A stretch of DNA of 27,500 bases from Chrysomallon squamiferum (GCA_012295275.1 CM022669.1:5968179-5995678), one strand, 5' to 3'. Shown: positions 1-12,602, numbered from the stretch's first letter. The notes: a model not told the origin generated them from the sequence alone. Made by a program: numbers and translations.

Positions 1-2136
<2,136 letters not shown>

Positions 2137-2142
2137 TTTATT
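2137..2142 (-). promoter_or_regulatory. Candidate poly(A) signal AATAAA
   Basis: This is the first AATAAA on the gene strand after the stop codon, about 450 nt downstream. In AT-rich DNA the hexamer is common, so the call rests on position only. Confidence 0.3.
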
Positions 2143-2590
2143 ACAGAAGCAAATATAACGAGACAAATCTCAATATGATACACGTTTTCATCAGTCCAGT
2201 ACAGTTTTCCTGGATATTATCTGTTTCTACCTCAGATCAAATTGTTGCTGTCAGCTGTTGTACCCACATCAGTAGTGAAAGAATTCGTAAAACTTTAAGA
2301 TAACTAATTAAAATAATATTATAATAATATTTATATGTAACGGACAAAGTGAAATTGCCATAGTGGTGTGCAAGAATGAATGTGGACTAAAATATGAAAG
2401 TTTTAACACAAGCAAGAAAGAAAAAGAAAAGTTATATAAACAAGAAACTATGTCACCCATCTGATTGTACTAATAAAAGATCAGGGAGTTTACAGTTAAC
2501 AATTGTGTGATATTGTCATGACACAACAAAGAAACGGCAAGGAAAATGTTTATACAAGGTTCCGGATATGATCTGTCATGTTTTTGTTTT

Positions 2591-2683
2591 CTACTTCAAA
2601 TAATCTTCCTTTGACCAGTTGGCATACACTGTTGATGTTTCCAGCATGGCTGATGACAGACAACAAAAGGTTTTGAAATCATT
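2591..2683 (-). CDS. PTP D2 last exon with stop codon
   Basis: This terminal coding exon starts at TTTGCAG and encodes NDFKTFCCLSSAMLETS through KEDYLK, then TAG. NDFKTF stands where active domains have the QYxF Q-loop. The C-terminal tail is short. Confidence 0.9.
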   Translation of the reverse strand, partial: NDFKTFCCLSSAMLETSTVYANWSKEDYLK

Positions 2684-2869
2684 CTGCAAAAATTGAAATG
2701 ATTAATTTGTTAAGAAAAGGAAAAAAAACATCAAGGTTGTCTATATAAAAATAAATATTTATTTAAAAGTCTATGATATGTAGCTGATAGTATGAAAAAT
2801 TAAATTTTAATATTTTTAATTTTAAGCCAAATTTATTATTATTATTATTATTACATATATATATCCGTA

Positions 2870-2974
<105 letters not shown>

Positions 2975-2977
2975 TAC

Positions 2978-3116
2978 CTTCTTAATGTTCACATTAGGAA
3001 GCAAGGCCTGGAATCTTCTGACATTGTTGAATATTTCCACTTCTTTGTCTTCTTTTATGCCCATCATGATGTTATTTGCTATACATAACATTACTGCTTG
3101 TTTTGCCTCAGAGCTT
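2978..3116 (-). CDS. PTP D2 exon 5
   Basis: This 139-nt exon, phase 2 to 0, encodes RSSEAKQAVMLCIANNIMMG through IFNNVRRFQALLPN. The helix after the P-loop is recognisable, but the signature glycines and Arg are replaced (RSSEAK for SAGIGR). Its donor GTACTA is followed 5 nt later by a (CT)n tract of about 98 nt. Confidence 0.92.
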
Positions 3117-3504
3117 CTGTAATGTAAAATGTATTCATGTGAATTTCTGGAATCAGTGATTGAACAAGAACAACAGTAATAAACACAAAACAAAATAAAT
3201 CAAAATAGCTAATAATGGAAAATTGCCATCATTCTAGAAACTTATGGTTCAGTAAAGTTTGTTTATTGAAGTACCAGGACATATAATAATAATAATAATA
3301 ATAATTATTATTATTATTTTCTTTCTTGATTACACTGTGTATAACAATCTGAAGCATTTAATATATATATATATATGCTGCTATTCAACTACTTATCAAA
3401 ATTGTTTTTCTTGATTTAAAATAAAAGATTCCTTTTCTTTTTAAACCTACATATTTCCTAGCTTCACTCTGTTTTATGAAAAGGCTGAAGACTAAACAAC
3501 TAAC

Positions 3505-3662
3505 CTGTACAACACTGTGACAGGATGAGATCCTGAAACACTCTGATCCTTGTCAATCTTTTCAGTGAGAGTAGTGAGAAGAGAAATCAGAGATGTGCAA
3601 TCAGTTTTACTGTCCCATCCACTGACTGAGTAATGTCGTACATGTTTTGTCTCCTCGTCTTT
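3505..3662 (-). CDS. PTP D2 exon 4 (degenerate WPD and Cys)
   Basis: This 158-nt exon, phase 0 to 2, encodes HVRHYSVSGWDSKTD, where GWDS replaces the WPD loop. It ends HPVTVLY, where LY replaces the HC of the catalytic site. D2 is therefore expected to be catalytically inactive. Confidence 0.92.
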
Positions 3663-3938
3663 CTGTAACAAAGCAAGTTAAATGATTATATTCATGTCTC
3701 AGAGAATTCTCCGATAATCAGTCATTGATACTTGTTAAATATATCTCAGAAAAGTCAAATGTTACCCTGTTTAGCATTCATTTGGTTCTCTTTGTTATTT
3801 TATTGCTTCTTACAAAGCAGTGAAATATATTTTTAAAGATAGTCAACCTCTGACAGTGTCGTTATGATGAATAACTGGATGATTAATGAATGCTTAATAA
3901 CATTAAAATATCTTCGGTGTTAAATGGATTTTAAAAAA

Positions 3939-3953
3939 TTATTATTATTACTA

Positions 3954-4023
<70 letters not shown>

Positions 4024-4029
4024 GATTAT
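3939..4029. repeat. (ATT)n microsatellite
   Basis: A nearly pure trinucleotide run in the intron between D2 exons 3 and 4. Confidence 0.95.
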
Positions 4030-4136
4030 TATAGAATTATGTCAAAAAGATCTATAAAATTTCGAATACTGTTGAGTGTGTGAACAATTTTATTTTGTTT
4101 CAACCTATGCGTATGGGTAGGTGCGTGTGTAGTTAC

Positions 4137-4262
4137 CTTGGTTTCAATTTCCAGAATCTTCTCTGCCACTTTCTCACTGACTGACACTTGACGACGTGCA
4201 GTGATTGTGATGTCACCACAAGTGACAGAGTGACAGGGCTGTGGTAGCATTTCACATCCAGT
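4137..4262 (-). CDS. PTP D2 exon 3
   Basis: This 126-nt exon, phase 0-0, encodes TGCEMLPQP, CGDITITARRQVSVSE and KILEIETK. It matches the central D2 sheet in length and phase. A (TAA)n microsatellite (ATT on the gene strand) supplies the whole sequence upstream of its TTCAG acceptor. Confidence 0.9.
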
Positions 4263-4263
4263 C

Positions 4264-4277
4264 TGAATAATAATAAC

Positions 4278-4328
<51 letters not shown>

Positions 4329-4330
4329 TG
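4264..4330. repeat. (TAA)n microsatellite forming the tract before a splice acceptor
   Basis: The run ends 2 nt from the exon at 4262; on the gene strand it reads (ATT)n-CAG. Confidence 0.95.
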
Positions 4331-4667
4331 CAACAACAACAACAATAATAGTAACGATAAAAAAGCAGTTCTCCGTGCTTCCTCACAAATTTAATTAATG
4401 TTAAACAGTCATTTATTTCTACATGCTTAGTAACTGGATGTCAGAAATAAAACAGTAAATGAGTTTAAGAACACTTCGTCGTACTATAAATGTACACACT
4501 TGTTTTTTTATATATTTAAATTATAATATCACTAAAAAATATAATATTATGTATATGTGTGTCTGTGTGTGTGTATTTACAATTTGCAATAGATTTCAGT
4601 TTCCTGTTTTTAATTATCAATATTAAGTTGTGGACACCAAAAATCTGTTCGAGATTTTTTTATTTAC

Positions 4668-4784
4668 CTTTGAACTCAAAGTGATGATCGTGAAAGAACC
4701 ATTTTCTGTTACCATTTTCCAGAAATCTTTTCCATTCTTCATAGTGTCCAGTGTCATCAGATATCCTTGTTTTGTGACTTTAGA
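4668..4784 (-). CDS. PTP D2 exon 2
   Basis: This 117-nt exon, phase 0-0, encodes SKVTKQGYLMTLDTM, then KDFWKMVTENGSFTIITLSS. The latter is recognisable as the FWRMVWE...IVMLTN region of a PTP domain, strongly diverged. Confidence 0.9.
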
Positions 4785-5380
4785 CTTTGTTGTTTAAAAA
4801 TAAATTCATAAATAGTATTTAGTTTTATATTCGTTCAGTTTTACATGGTCTGCAATTATTTGAAAGAATGCTACAATAGTAATTTTTACACTAGACTTAA
4901 AAAAATGAACGAATTAATCGCTTTTAAATATAATAAATAAATAAATAATAAATAATTCAGTGATAGTAATGATCTGTTAAATGTATATAGTTAAACGTTT
5001 GAATTAAATTTTAAAATAATAAAATAAAATAAAATAATAAATAATTAATAATAATAATAATAACAGATTTATGACAATTTCATAAAAGATAGTAATGATA
5101 TATTGTGAGGCTGGAATCTCTAGATCGATCCTCTTTGTATCTCATTTTGTATTTCTCATTTTGTTTCCCTCTCCAACCAATAAAACACCACTGTAACAAA
5201 GCGTAAGATATGGGAAGATAAATTTTAAATTACCACTGATAGTAATGATCTGGAACCTATACGAAATATCCATGATGGAAGGCAGTGGGTTTCAGCTTTC
5301 AAATCATAATTAAACACAAACGTGATGTTCAACACCCAATACGTGTTAGGAATCATTAAAATATTAATTCCAGTACTTAC

Positions 5381-5445
5381 AGGCAAAAGAACTGCAAACA
5401 CATCGTCTTGTCCACCTGTATAGATTCTGTACTTGCCTAAAGGAC
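5381..5445 (-). CDS. PTP D2 exon 1
   Basis: This 65-nt exon, phase 1 to 0, encodes PLGKYRIYTGGQDDVFAVLL. It takes the position of the start of D2, but the NRY phosphotyrosine loop and YINAS motif are not recognisable. Donor is CCT|GTAAGT. Confidence 0.85.
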
Positions 5446-5607
5446 CTGAAATATACACCATTATCACAACCATTCTTATGTACAAACAAAGTTAACACAT
5501 TTCTAAATTCATTGGTAGTCGTGTGATTGTATTTATTGTTTAAGTGAAATAAAATTTAGTTAAGAAAAGAAGAAATCTATATTGAAATAGTTGTGTAACA
5601 CTTCTTT

Positions 5608-5614
5608 AGTAGTA

Positions 5615-5711
<97 letters not shown>

Positions 5712-5714
5712 TTA
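5608..5714. repeat. Inverted (TAA)n-(TTA)n microsatellite
   Basis: About 50 nt of TAA repeats is directly followed by about 45 nt of ATT/TTA repeats, making a long near-perfect palindrome in the intron upstream of D2 exon 1. Confidence 0.93.
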
Positions 5715-5765
5715 TTTTGATCATCCACCAAATGCATGCACAGTGTTAATGACCTAGGTACAAAC

Positions 5766-5799
5766 CTGCATACGGGGTTCCATTCAATCTCTCTATCTC
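5766..5799 (-). CDS. D1-D2 linker micro-exon (34 nt)
   Basis: This short exon, phase 0 to 1, encodes EIERLNGTPYA. It is supported by a GAAG acceptor, a CAG|GTTTGT donor and exact phase fit on both sides. The short EIERLN helix resembles inter-domain linkers in other receptor phosphatases. Confidence 0.8.
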
Positions 5800-6139
5800 C
5801 TTCAAAACAGAATATATAAAATAATATAAAGAATTAACAATTGAGTTAGAAAATAAACTAAAAGTAAATAAAAAAACATGTAAACAGATTGAAAGACATA
5901 CAGACAAATAAGTGAAAGACTGATTCTTCAATGTAATGCATAGCTGCGAAATATAAACTATTTGTGAAAGAAATGTACCAAGAATCTAAACTGTTTATTA
6001 CAAAACTTATTTTAACTACCTCGTTAACATGGCTTGTTTAAACAACTGATGTCCTTGTTATGAATGAATAAAATTTTGAATAATTTGAAAAGCTGTGTCT
6101 TGTTGACATTGTACAGAACCATAAACATCTAATATTCAC

Positions 6140-6286
6140 CTCTGCAAGAAATTCCAGAGTTTTGTTTCCCATGATCATGGATTCTTTGAGCTGTGTGTAC
6201 TTCTTCTGGAAACCTGCATTGGCGAGACTGGTTTTACCATAGTTAGAAACCTCCACTAGCACGTTGAAAATACACTCGTATTGATC
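6140..6286 (-). CDS. PTP D1 exon 8 (end of D1)
   Basis: This 147-nt exon, phase 0-0, starts DQYECIFNVLVE, matching the Q-Y-x-F-I/C motif that closes PTP domains. It continues into a linker helix (KKYTQLKESMIM). Confidence 0.93.
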
Positions 6287-6368
6287 CTGTAATGTTTATA
6301 AGTAACAGATATAGTTAAATAAATTAAATTATAGTTGTGTGCAACGGAGAAATTTATTGAAGGAGAGG

Positions 6369-6372
<4 letters not shown>

Positions 6373-6422
<50 letters not shown>
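6373..6422. repeat. (GA)n microsatellite
   Basis: A pure run of about 50 bp in the intron between D1 exons 7 and 8. Confidence 0.95.
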
Positions 6423-6426
<4 letters not shown>

Positions 6427-6531
6427 AATGCAAAATCCAGTAAAGACACAGTAATAACAAATAATTAAATCAGTAAGAATATGTTTTCTATTTCACGTCT
6501 AATTAGTAGACGTAACACTAGTAGATCATAC

Positions 6532-6667
6532 CTTTGTTTGTATCATGCCTTTTCGTTGTTCTCTCATTTTGTTTACAACGTTACTGACGTCAACAAGGTT
6601 ACTGTCGTTCATTTGATCCAGAAGAATGTCTAAAGCAATGTATGTACCAGTTCGACCAATGCCAGCA
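6532..6667 (-). CDS. PTP D1 exon 7 (signature motif)
   Basis: This 136-nt exon, phase 2 to 0, continues SAGIGRTGTYIALDILLDQM, completing HCSAGIGRTGT with the phosphate-binding Arg. It ends MREQRKGMIQTK, the Q-loop region. All expected catalytic residues are present, so D1 should be active. Confidence 0.96.
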
Positions 6668-6907
6668 CTACAAACATCAGTATAATTAAATAATAAGGAT
6701 TGGAAAATGAAATGTTTCGTTAAAATCAAAGTTAGTTTGACTTTCTCTAAAATCAGTGGTTTACAGACACCACATTGAAGATTTAATCATGTCACAAAGT
6801 ATCAACTGTAGACAATGGCTTATAACTGTTTTATATCAGGTTCCTTTAAACTCATTATTCAGGACTATTTATTTACTTTTTAAAGTTTATTCGGAGGAAT
6901 GTTTAAC

Positions 6908-7053
6908 CTGCAGTGGACAGCGACAGGTCCTGGAAGAACAGGGTTTGTGTGACGAACTTTCCACATGAACTCTACGAAGTCGTGAATGTTTGGTACGCCA
7001 TGGTCCGGCCAGGTTATAAAGTGAAAGTGTTGAAATGTCTTCGTTTGATCATT
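6908..7053 (-). CDS. PTP D1 exon 6 (WPD loop)
   Basis: This 146-nt exon, phase 0 to 2, encodes FQHFHFITWPDHGVP with the WPD general-acid loop at 7011-7003. It ends GPVAVHC, where TGC (6912-6910) is the catalytic cysteine, followed by AG|GTTAAA. Confidence 0.96.
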
Positions 7054-7384
7054 CTGTAAAAACCACAACAAAAAACACTTTATGAACAGATAATGTAATG
7101 CATCTAGAGAAGGATAATATAGTTATCGTAAAGAAACAATTCCATGTCCCTTGAAATCACCTAATTGAACCGCGCATGTAATTACACGAGATAAATATAT
7201 AATCACAATTGAAACACTTTCACCTATGATATCAGTTACAAGCTAATGAACACAAGAAAAAGGAAACCCCGTGCCTTATAGTTCATGTCCAAATTGCTGA
7301 TTAGCAGCAAGGAATCTTTTGATATTTGTGTGCATCTTCTCATACACAGGTAAACACAACTAAACCAATCGTAGATATTGTTTT

Positions 7385-7690
7385 CAAGGAAAACTGTCAA
7401 GAATACACTAAGAAAGACTTATTCTTGAAACCCTCGTCTCTAAGACCTCTATTCTGACAGTGAGCGACAGTTCGACATTTCTCCCACACGCGCACCTTTT
7501 GCACACGTTGAAACATTTTTCCCGACCCGCGGGTAAAGTGCCACACGTGGGAAATGAGAGACACACCTTTTTCAAAGTGGAGTAACTTTTTCGCCGCACG
7601 TGCCAAAAATGAGGCCCACGTACTCCAAAGGGGGGCAACCCTTCCCCAACACTCCAAGGGGAACAACTCGTTTGTGAGGAGAACGAAGTT
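7385..7690. other. GC-richer unidentified insert in a D1 intron
   Basis: Composition changes sharply from AT-rich intron to about half GC, with CpG-containing words (CGCGCACC, CCCGCGGGT) and two CACGTG palindromes, then returns to AT-rich. The low-coordinate edge carries an 8-bp inverted repeat (CAAGAATA/TATTCTTG, 7398-7427). Minus-strand frames stay open across it (76 and 139 codons), the longer one reading out of the D1 exon at 7727-7852. I recognise no protein family. A mobile-element fragment is the likeliest explanation; a retained-intron exon is an alternative. Confidence 0.5.
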
Positions 7691-7726
7691 AATTTTATCA
7701 GTCAAAGAAAAATAAAACCAAATTAC

Positions 7727-7852
7727 CAGTCTGTTTGTCACTCGGAACTTTCTGATGACGTAGTTGTATCGTTCTTCTATCTCACTGACTGTCACTGTAA
7801 AACAACCGATTGTCATGGAGTCCGTGTCCGACCAGTATGCCTCACATTTCAG
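7727..7852 (-). CDS. PTP D1 exon 5
   Basis: This 126-nt exon, phase 0-0, encodes LKCEAYWSDTDS through YNYVIRKFRVTN. It matches the KC..YWP strand and the central beta-sheet of D1. The conserved Pro after Trp is Ser here. Translation would run open into the intron beyond the GTAATT donor. Confidence 0.94.
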
Positions 7853-8306
7853 CTGAAATCAAAATAAACAGAGAATATTTTTACAAATAAATAAGCAAAG
7901 GAATAAATAAACATGTTTCACCAATATCTGTAAATACAGAATATATTTCATTATAACTGGTTTTTTTTTTTTTTTTAAAGAAATACATATCCCTCTAACA
8001 AAAAAAATAAAAACAATACAAAAATACCCATCACGAAAAACACCCAACCTGTAGCTGATTCTGAACAACGCATACACGCACCCACGCACGAACATATTCA
8101 CACAGATGATGTGTATACTATTTATATTAAAAAGGTAAATTATTCTTCAGGAAAAATAGTAAAATTAAACTTAAATTCTCAGATACAACATTTGCAGTAC
8201 TTGCTGTTGAAAGATTTAAAATTTATTCTCGATGCTCTACTGTAAATTTAATTTTAAATTGCTATACAGTATCTTCAGAAATTAATATTTCAAAATATTC
8301 AAGAAC

Positions 8307-8404
8307 CTTTGATCCTTCCACGAGATTGGTCAGCATAATAATCTGTCCGCATTCTTTCTCCCAGAACATTCGCCAGAAACTCTCAAGAGTTACTTTGTTT
8401 GGTG
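8307..8404 (-). CDS. PTP D1 exon 4
   Basis: This 98-nt exon, phase 1 to 0, encodes APNKVTLESFWRMFWEKEC and then IIMLTNLVEGSK. It corresponds to the FWRM.W and I.MLTN motifs of the PTP family. Confidence 0.95.
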
Positions 8405-8968
8405 CTGGAATAAAAATCAGAATTTTATGTAAAACTATTAATTGTTGTTTCTACATATGTCAGCTTATTTTTCAGCTATCCCAGTTTGCAGTGCGCCAAG
8501 GCCATTTTCGTTTCTTGTTCGTAACGTTATAAATGTATTTCGATGTTTTTTATATATATATATATATATAAAGAATCACATTTGTAGTAAGCCATTTGGT
8601 AGAATTATAATAAAGATTATTTTTGAAATTTAAAATAAAACTATAATTTTATTTTTTTCTAAAGAAAAGTATTTACGTTTGGCCTAGTTTATTCTAAAGA
8701 AAGAAAATAGAAGATTTAATCTTAGTATGTTTTTTTATTATTATTTTATTTTGTTTTGTTGTTTCTTAAAGAAAACGAAAATAAGACGAGATGTGAAAAT
8801 AACCATTTATCACTAATATTTTTTAACCTGTTTTTACAATTCTGTGATATAATATTGTCTAATTATACTAATTATACAGATATAATAAAATATCACTGTT
8901 ACGACGTAATAAGAATTAATACCCTTGTAAGTTTACTATTACTAATTAACACTATCAAACTAAAATAC

Positions 8969-9005
8969 CTTGAGCTGCGATGTAACGATTCTTTGTCGTA
9001 TATCC
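8969..9005 (-). CDS. PTP D1 micro-exon 3 (37 nt)
   Basis: This very short exon, phase 0 to 1, encodes GYTTKNRYIAAQ, matching the conserved G-Y/Q-..-YIAAQ strand of PTP domains. It is bounded by TTTTAG and GTATTT. Its length and phases join the neighbouring exons exactly. Confidence 0.92.
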
Positions 9006-9235
9006 CTAAAATCAAAACAACACAAATAATAGAAATAACAACAACAGCAATAATAAGAAAAGCCTGTCTCACGACATTTCTCTGTATATAATTTTTTTTA
9101 TAGTATTTAGTGCAGTTTATTTAACTGTCTCAGTAAACTTAAATATAATGACTAATCATGTGATTTATTAACCTTGCAGTACTTAAAATTGTAACCGAAG
9201 CTAAACAAATATTTAAATAAATGCAAAATATTTAC

Positions 9236-9312
9236 ATCAAGAAAGCTGGCGTTAATGTAATCAGAATGTGGAAATCCTGGTAGCAATGATAAAACCACAC
9301 GATTCCTGTCAT
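9236..9312 (-). CDS. PTP D1 exon 2
   Basis: This 77-nt exon, phase 1 to 0, encodes DRNRVVLSLLPG and SDYINASFLD. DYINAS is one of the most conserved motifs of tyrosine phosphatase domains. Donor is GAT|GTAAAT. Confidence 0.94.
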
Positions 9313-9332
9313 CTGTAACAAAATGAAACATA

Positions 9333-9337
<5 letters not shown>

Positions 9338-9371
<34 letters not shown>
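9338..9371. repeat. (TA)n microsatellite
   Basis: A pure run of 34 bp in the intron upstream of D1 exon 2. Confidence 0.9.
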
Positions 9372-9373
<2 letters not shown>

Positions 9374-9840
9374 AATGTTTTATTATTATTAGTGCTAACT
9401 AAATTATACTAGCTGTTATTACTGACTCTCTTGAATAAAGCCTTCGACTTTATTTATAATCGTCTATATGGGTATGTTTGTCTGTCTGTATGTGTACACG
9501 TAGTTTAAGATTTTGAGTATTTTCTGTCTTGTGTACGTCTGATTACAGAACCTGGACATAGTATTCGGGAAAGCACTGGCGCAATGACAAAATATGTATG
9601 TATGAAAAAAATATGTGTATGTTTGCATATATGTTTGTGTAAATATATGTATGTCCATATGTACAGTATATACGTCACTAATAAATATACTTTAATAATG
9701 GTTCATTAATAACGATATTCATCTACCTGATTTATAGCTCCGTTCTTGCCTTAAGTAATAACAATGCATAAATTCTAAATATTAAATAAATCAGAAATAA
9801 AACAGTTATTTTAAAAATAAAATTCAAATGATAAACTAAC

Positions 9841-9928
9841 ACGGGTAGTATCCACTGTACTTGTTTTTGGGTCTGTTTTCAGGAATTAGTGCTTCTTCGT
9901 AAGAATACACGAATTCATTACACAGTTT
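9841..9928 (-). CDS. PTP D1 exon 1
   Basis: This 88-nt exon, phase 0 to 1, encodes KLCNEFVYSYEEALIPENR and PKNKYSGYYP. It matches the start of the D1 fold (EF.. then N/K-x-N-R/K-Y phosphotyrosine loop region). Acceptor is TTTTCAG and donor GTTAGT. Confidence 0.92.
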
Positions 9929-9977
9929 CTGAAAAATAGAGCAGAACAGAACAAGACAAAAAAAGTTAAATAAAAAA

Positions 9978-10008
<31 letters not shown>

Positions 10009-10012
10009 ACAA

Positions 10013-10090
<78 letters not shown>
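10013..10090. repeat. (TAA)n microsatellite
   Basis: A pure trinucleotide run upstream of D1 exon 1 on the gene strand. Confidence 0.97.
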
Positions 10091-10091
<1 letters not shown>

Positions 10092-10309
10092 GCCGTCATG
10101 TCAGGTGGAGAGTTGTAAGAAAAATCCCCATCAGACTGGGTTAAAATTATACTAAGGATAATAAGGATGATGATCGTGAGGAAAATGATAATGATGATAA
10201 CAACAGAAACAACAACAACAACAACAATAATAAAAACAACACATCAAGAAGAAGAAGAAGAAGAACAACAACAACAACAACACAAAATAACTGAAATATT
10301 TAACGAAAC

Positions 10310-10562
10310 CTTGAATTCTGTAGCGAAGCCTCCTTCCTGCTTTCTGATTCGTTCTGTGACTGCAGACAGCTCACTGACTGACACACCACTGCTACTATTT
10401 TCATAGTGAAGCAGTACGTCTGCATCGGCACCCTCACCAACTACGTTGTCTTCACCGCTCTCAGCACCGTTCAGAAACTGGTGAACTACTGGTACAAGTC
10501 GTACGTTATCCTCTTGATTCGCTTTCCTCGGAACATCAAACGCTGTAGCGGAAGTCTCCGAT
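10310..10562 (-). CDS. Juxtamembrane cytoplasmic exon
   Basis: It encodes an acidic segment (RSETSATAFDVPRK, then NGAESGEDNVVGEGADAD) and ends with SVSELSAVTERIRKQEGGF and ATEFK, which corresponds to the conserved helical lead-in before D1 in receptor phosphatases. The donor is AAG|GTTTCG, phase 0. The start is uncertain. The strong CAG at 10572-10570 would give the wrong phase if joined directly to the membrane exon; the next AG (10564-10563) keeps the frame and is used here. A small unrecognised exon in between is the alternative. Confidence 0.85.
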
Positions 10563-10572
10563 CTTTGTCCTG

Positions 10573-11471
10573 TTTATGATGTTAGTATTATAATAAATCA
10601 GTCAGTTAAGAGAGATCACCTTAGATATTCAAACTAATAAAATACCAGATTTAAAAACAGGTGAAAATATTTTGCGGTGACTGAAAACCGAGGGATAGTA
10701 AAACGAAAATTACAACAACAGCGACAACAGCAACAAGGCTGGTGATTGAAATATTTATGATACGGACTCGAGGGTGAATGACACTGAAATAGTTTAAGAA
10801 GCTTTGGCTTGCATAATTGAAAGACTGTATGTTTTGAACTTTACAAACAAACATGTTTAGTATTTCATCAGAAGATAATCAAATGTCTATATATTAGTTG
10901 TCTATGTTTAAGTGTTTACATATGCGTAATATATATATATATATATATATATTGTATGTCAGTTATATATATGTATGTTTGTGTGTTTGTCTTACGTTTT
11001 CGTTTGTTCTGTGTTTTGTCTCCTTTTATTACGTTCCAAATGTCAGATTATTTTACCTTTGGTGATTCGTCGTCTAAAACAAACAGTAAAGATAATGAAT
11101 ATTACTGTTACTGCCACATCGCCACTACTACTACCACTACTACTGCTACCACTGCTACTACTACTACTACTACTACTACTATCGCTATCGCTGCTACTAT
11201 TACTGCTACTGCTATTACTATTACTACTTTAACTATTACGACTAATGATTGTACTAGTATAATTACTACAACTTATGCTTCTTACCTTCCAGTAGTACTA
11301 GAAATATATTACTTTTACTACTACTACGGTACTCTTACTACTACTATTATTGCTATCAGCACTAACGTGCCATCACTACTATTACTACAGCTCCTAAGGC
11401 TATGAAAACAACCATATTTACATGAAGTTTGTACGATAATTTTATAAGTAAAACTGAAAGTAAAATATTAC
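10573..11471. other. Intron between membrane and juxtamembrane exons
   Basis: It contains (AT)n at about 10929-10952 and imperfect ACT/TAC triplets at about 11120-11370, whose Thr-rich and Leu-rich plus-strand frames are repeat translations. On the minus strand, 10783 downwards follows a good TTTCAG and encodes SVIHPRVR and then a hydrophobic stretch; this could be an unrecognised small exon. Confidence 0.55.
11120..11370. repeat. Imperfect ACT/TAC triplet repeat
   Basis: Long runs of ACT with interruptions; similar triplet-rich blocks recur in introns of the EGF array. Confidence 0.9.
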
Positions 11472-11571
11472 CTAATGAAAATAACCAGCAGTATTGCACT
11501 GACAATGAGAACCATGGCAACAGTTACAATCACACCATAAAACCAGTTTCCAAAAGCAAAACCCGTTATTA
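11472..11571 (-). CDS. Transmembrane exon
   Basis: This 100-nt exon enters in phase 1 and leaves in phase 2 at an AG|GTAATA donor. It encodes a short linker and then about 24 mostly hydrophobic residues starting WFYGVIVTVAMVL and ending VIFIR. This is a typical single-pass membrane helix followed by a positive residue. It sits between the last EGF-like module and the cytoplasmic exons, as expected for a type I receptor phosphatase. Confidence 0.88.
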
Positions 11572-12081
11572 CTATAAAAATACAATAATCAGTGATATTT
11601 ATGTGCATATGTATATTTATATATATAGAACATACAGTGTCAATATATGTTTAGCAAACAAACAAATAAACACACAAATAAATGAAAAAAAAAAAAAAAA
11701 AACAGATAGGTAAACATATAGAAAAAGAGAGAGAGAGACAGATATAGCCAGTTATTCAAACAAATAAAGATTCAGACATATTTTGACACCAAAATTTTGA
11801 TAAAAATAAAGGTAATAATAATAACAACAACAACAACAATAATAATAATTAGAAAAAGTCTTGGTAGACTGTGGATACAAACCATGTTTTATTTTCGATA
11901 GCAGAATTTACTTAATACTATGGTGGAATAAGCGGTAATGAAAATTCTATAACATCTTACATTAACTGTCTTATATTACTCATAAATAATATGACGAAAA
12001 TGAGAAATTATAATAATATTAAATGGTAACTGTTAAATGGAAAAAAAATTAGCACTAACTGGAACAAAACAACAACAACAA

Positions 12082-12086
12082 CAACA

Positions 12087-12118
<32 letters not shown>

Positions 12119-12148
12119 CATAATAATAATAATAGTAATAATAATAAA
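12082..12148. repeat. (CAA)n-(TAA)n triplet repeat beside exon 17 donor
   Basis: Begins about 10 nt after the donor of the last EGF-like exon. Confidence 0.9.
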
Positions 12149-12156
12149 AGACTGAC

Positions 12157-12291
12157 TTTGTTTACACAAGAGACCCTCGAATCCAACACTACAACCGTGA
12201 ACACAGTGTCCTGTGAAACTGTCACAGATTGTGTTGTGACAATGTCCACAAACAAACTGACAGTTCGCTCCATATGTTCCCAATCTACAGT
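12157..12291 (-). CDS. EGF-like module exon 17 (membrane-proximal)
   Basis: This 135-nt exon, phase 1-1, is the last ectodomain module and the most diverged: DCRLGTYGANC, FVCGHC, GFEGLLC, with eight cysteines but shorter loops. The donor is GTCAGT. Its acceptor and first seven bases lie inside a 53-bp tandem repeat that copies them five more times upstream. Confidence 0.88.
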
Positions 12292-12602
12292 CTGAAATAC
12301 AATACAGAGAACTATTTGATTATTTCTGTTACAAAAACTACAGTCTGAAATACAGTACAGAGAACTATTTGATTATTTCTGTTACAAAAACTACAATCTG
12401 AAATACAATACAGAGAACTATTTGATTATTTCTGTTACAAAAACTACAGTCTGAAATACAATACAAAGAACTATTTGATTATTTCTGTTACAAAAACTAC
12501 AGTCTGAAATACAATACAGAGAACTATTTGATTATTTCTGATACAAAAAATACAGTCTGAAATACAATACAGAGAAATATTTGATTATTTCTGTTCCAAA
12601 AA
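12285..12602. repeat. 53-bp minisatellite, six copies, overlapping a splice acceptor
   Basis: The unit beginning CTACAGTCTGAAATAC recurs at 12285, 12338, 12391, 12444, 12497 and about 12550, exactly 53 bp apart with few differences. On the gene strand most units contain a TATTTCAG acceptor followed by the ACTGTAG of the exon start. Confidence 0.95.

Noticed and set aside
10651-10854. Minus-strand hydrophobic open frame as a second transmembrane segment
   Set aside because: Part of the hydrophobic stretch comes from GTT/GCT triplets, the possible donors are weak, and two membrane passes would put the phosphatase outside the cell. Only a short form is kept as a possibility in the findings.
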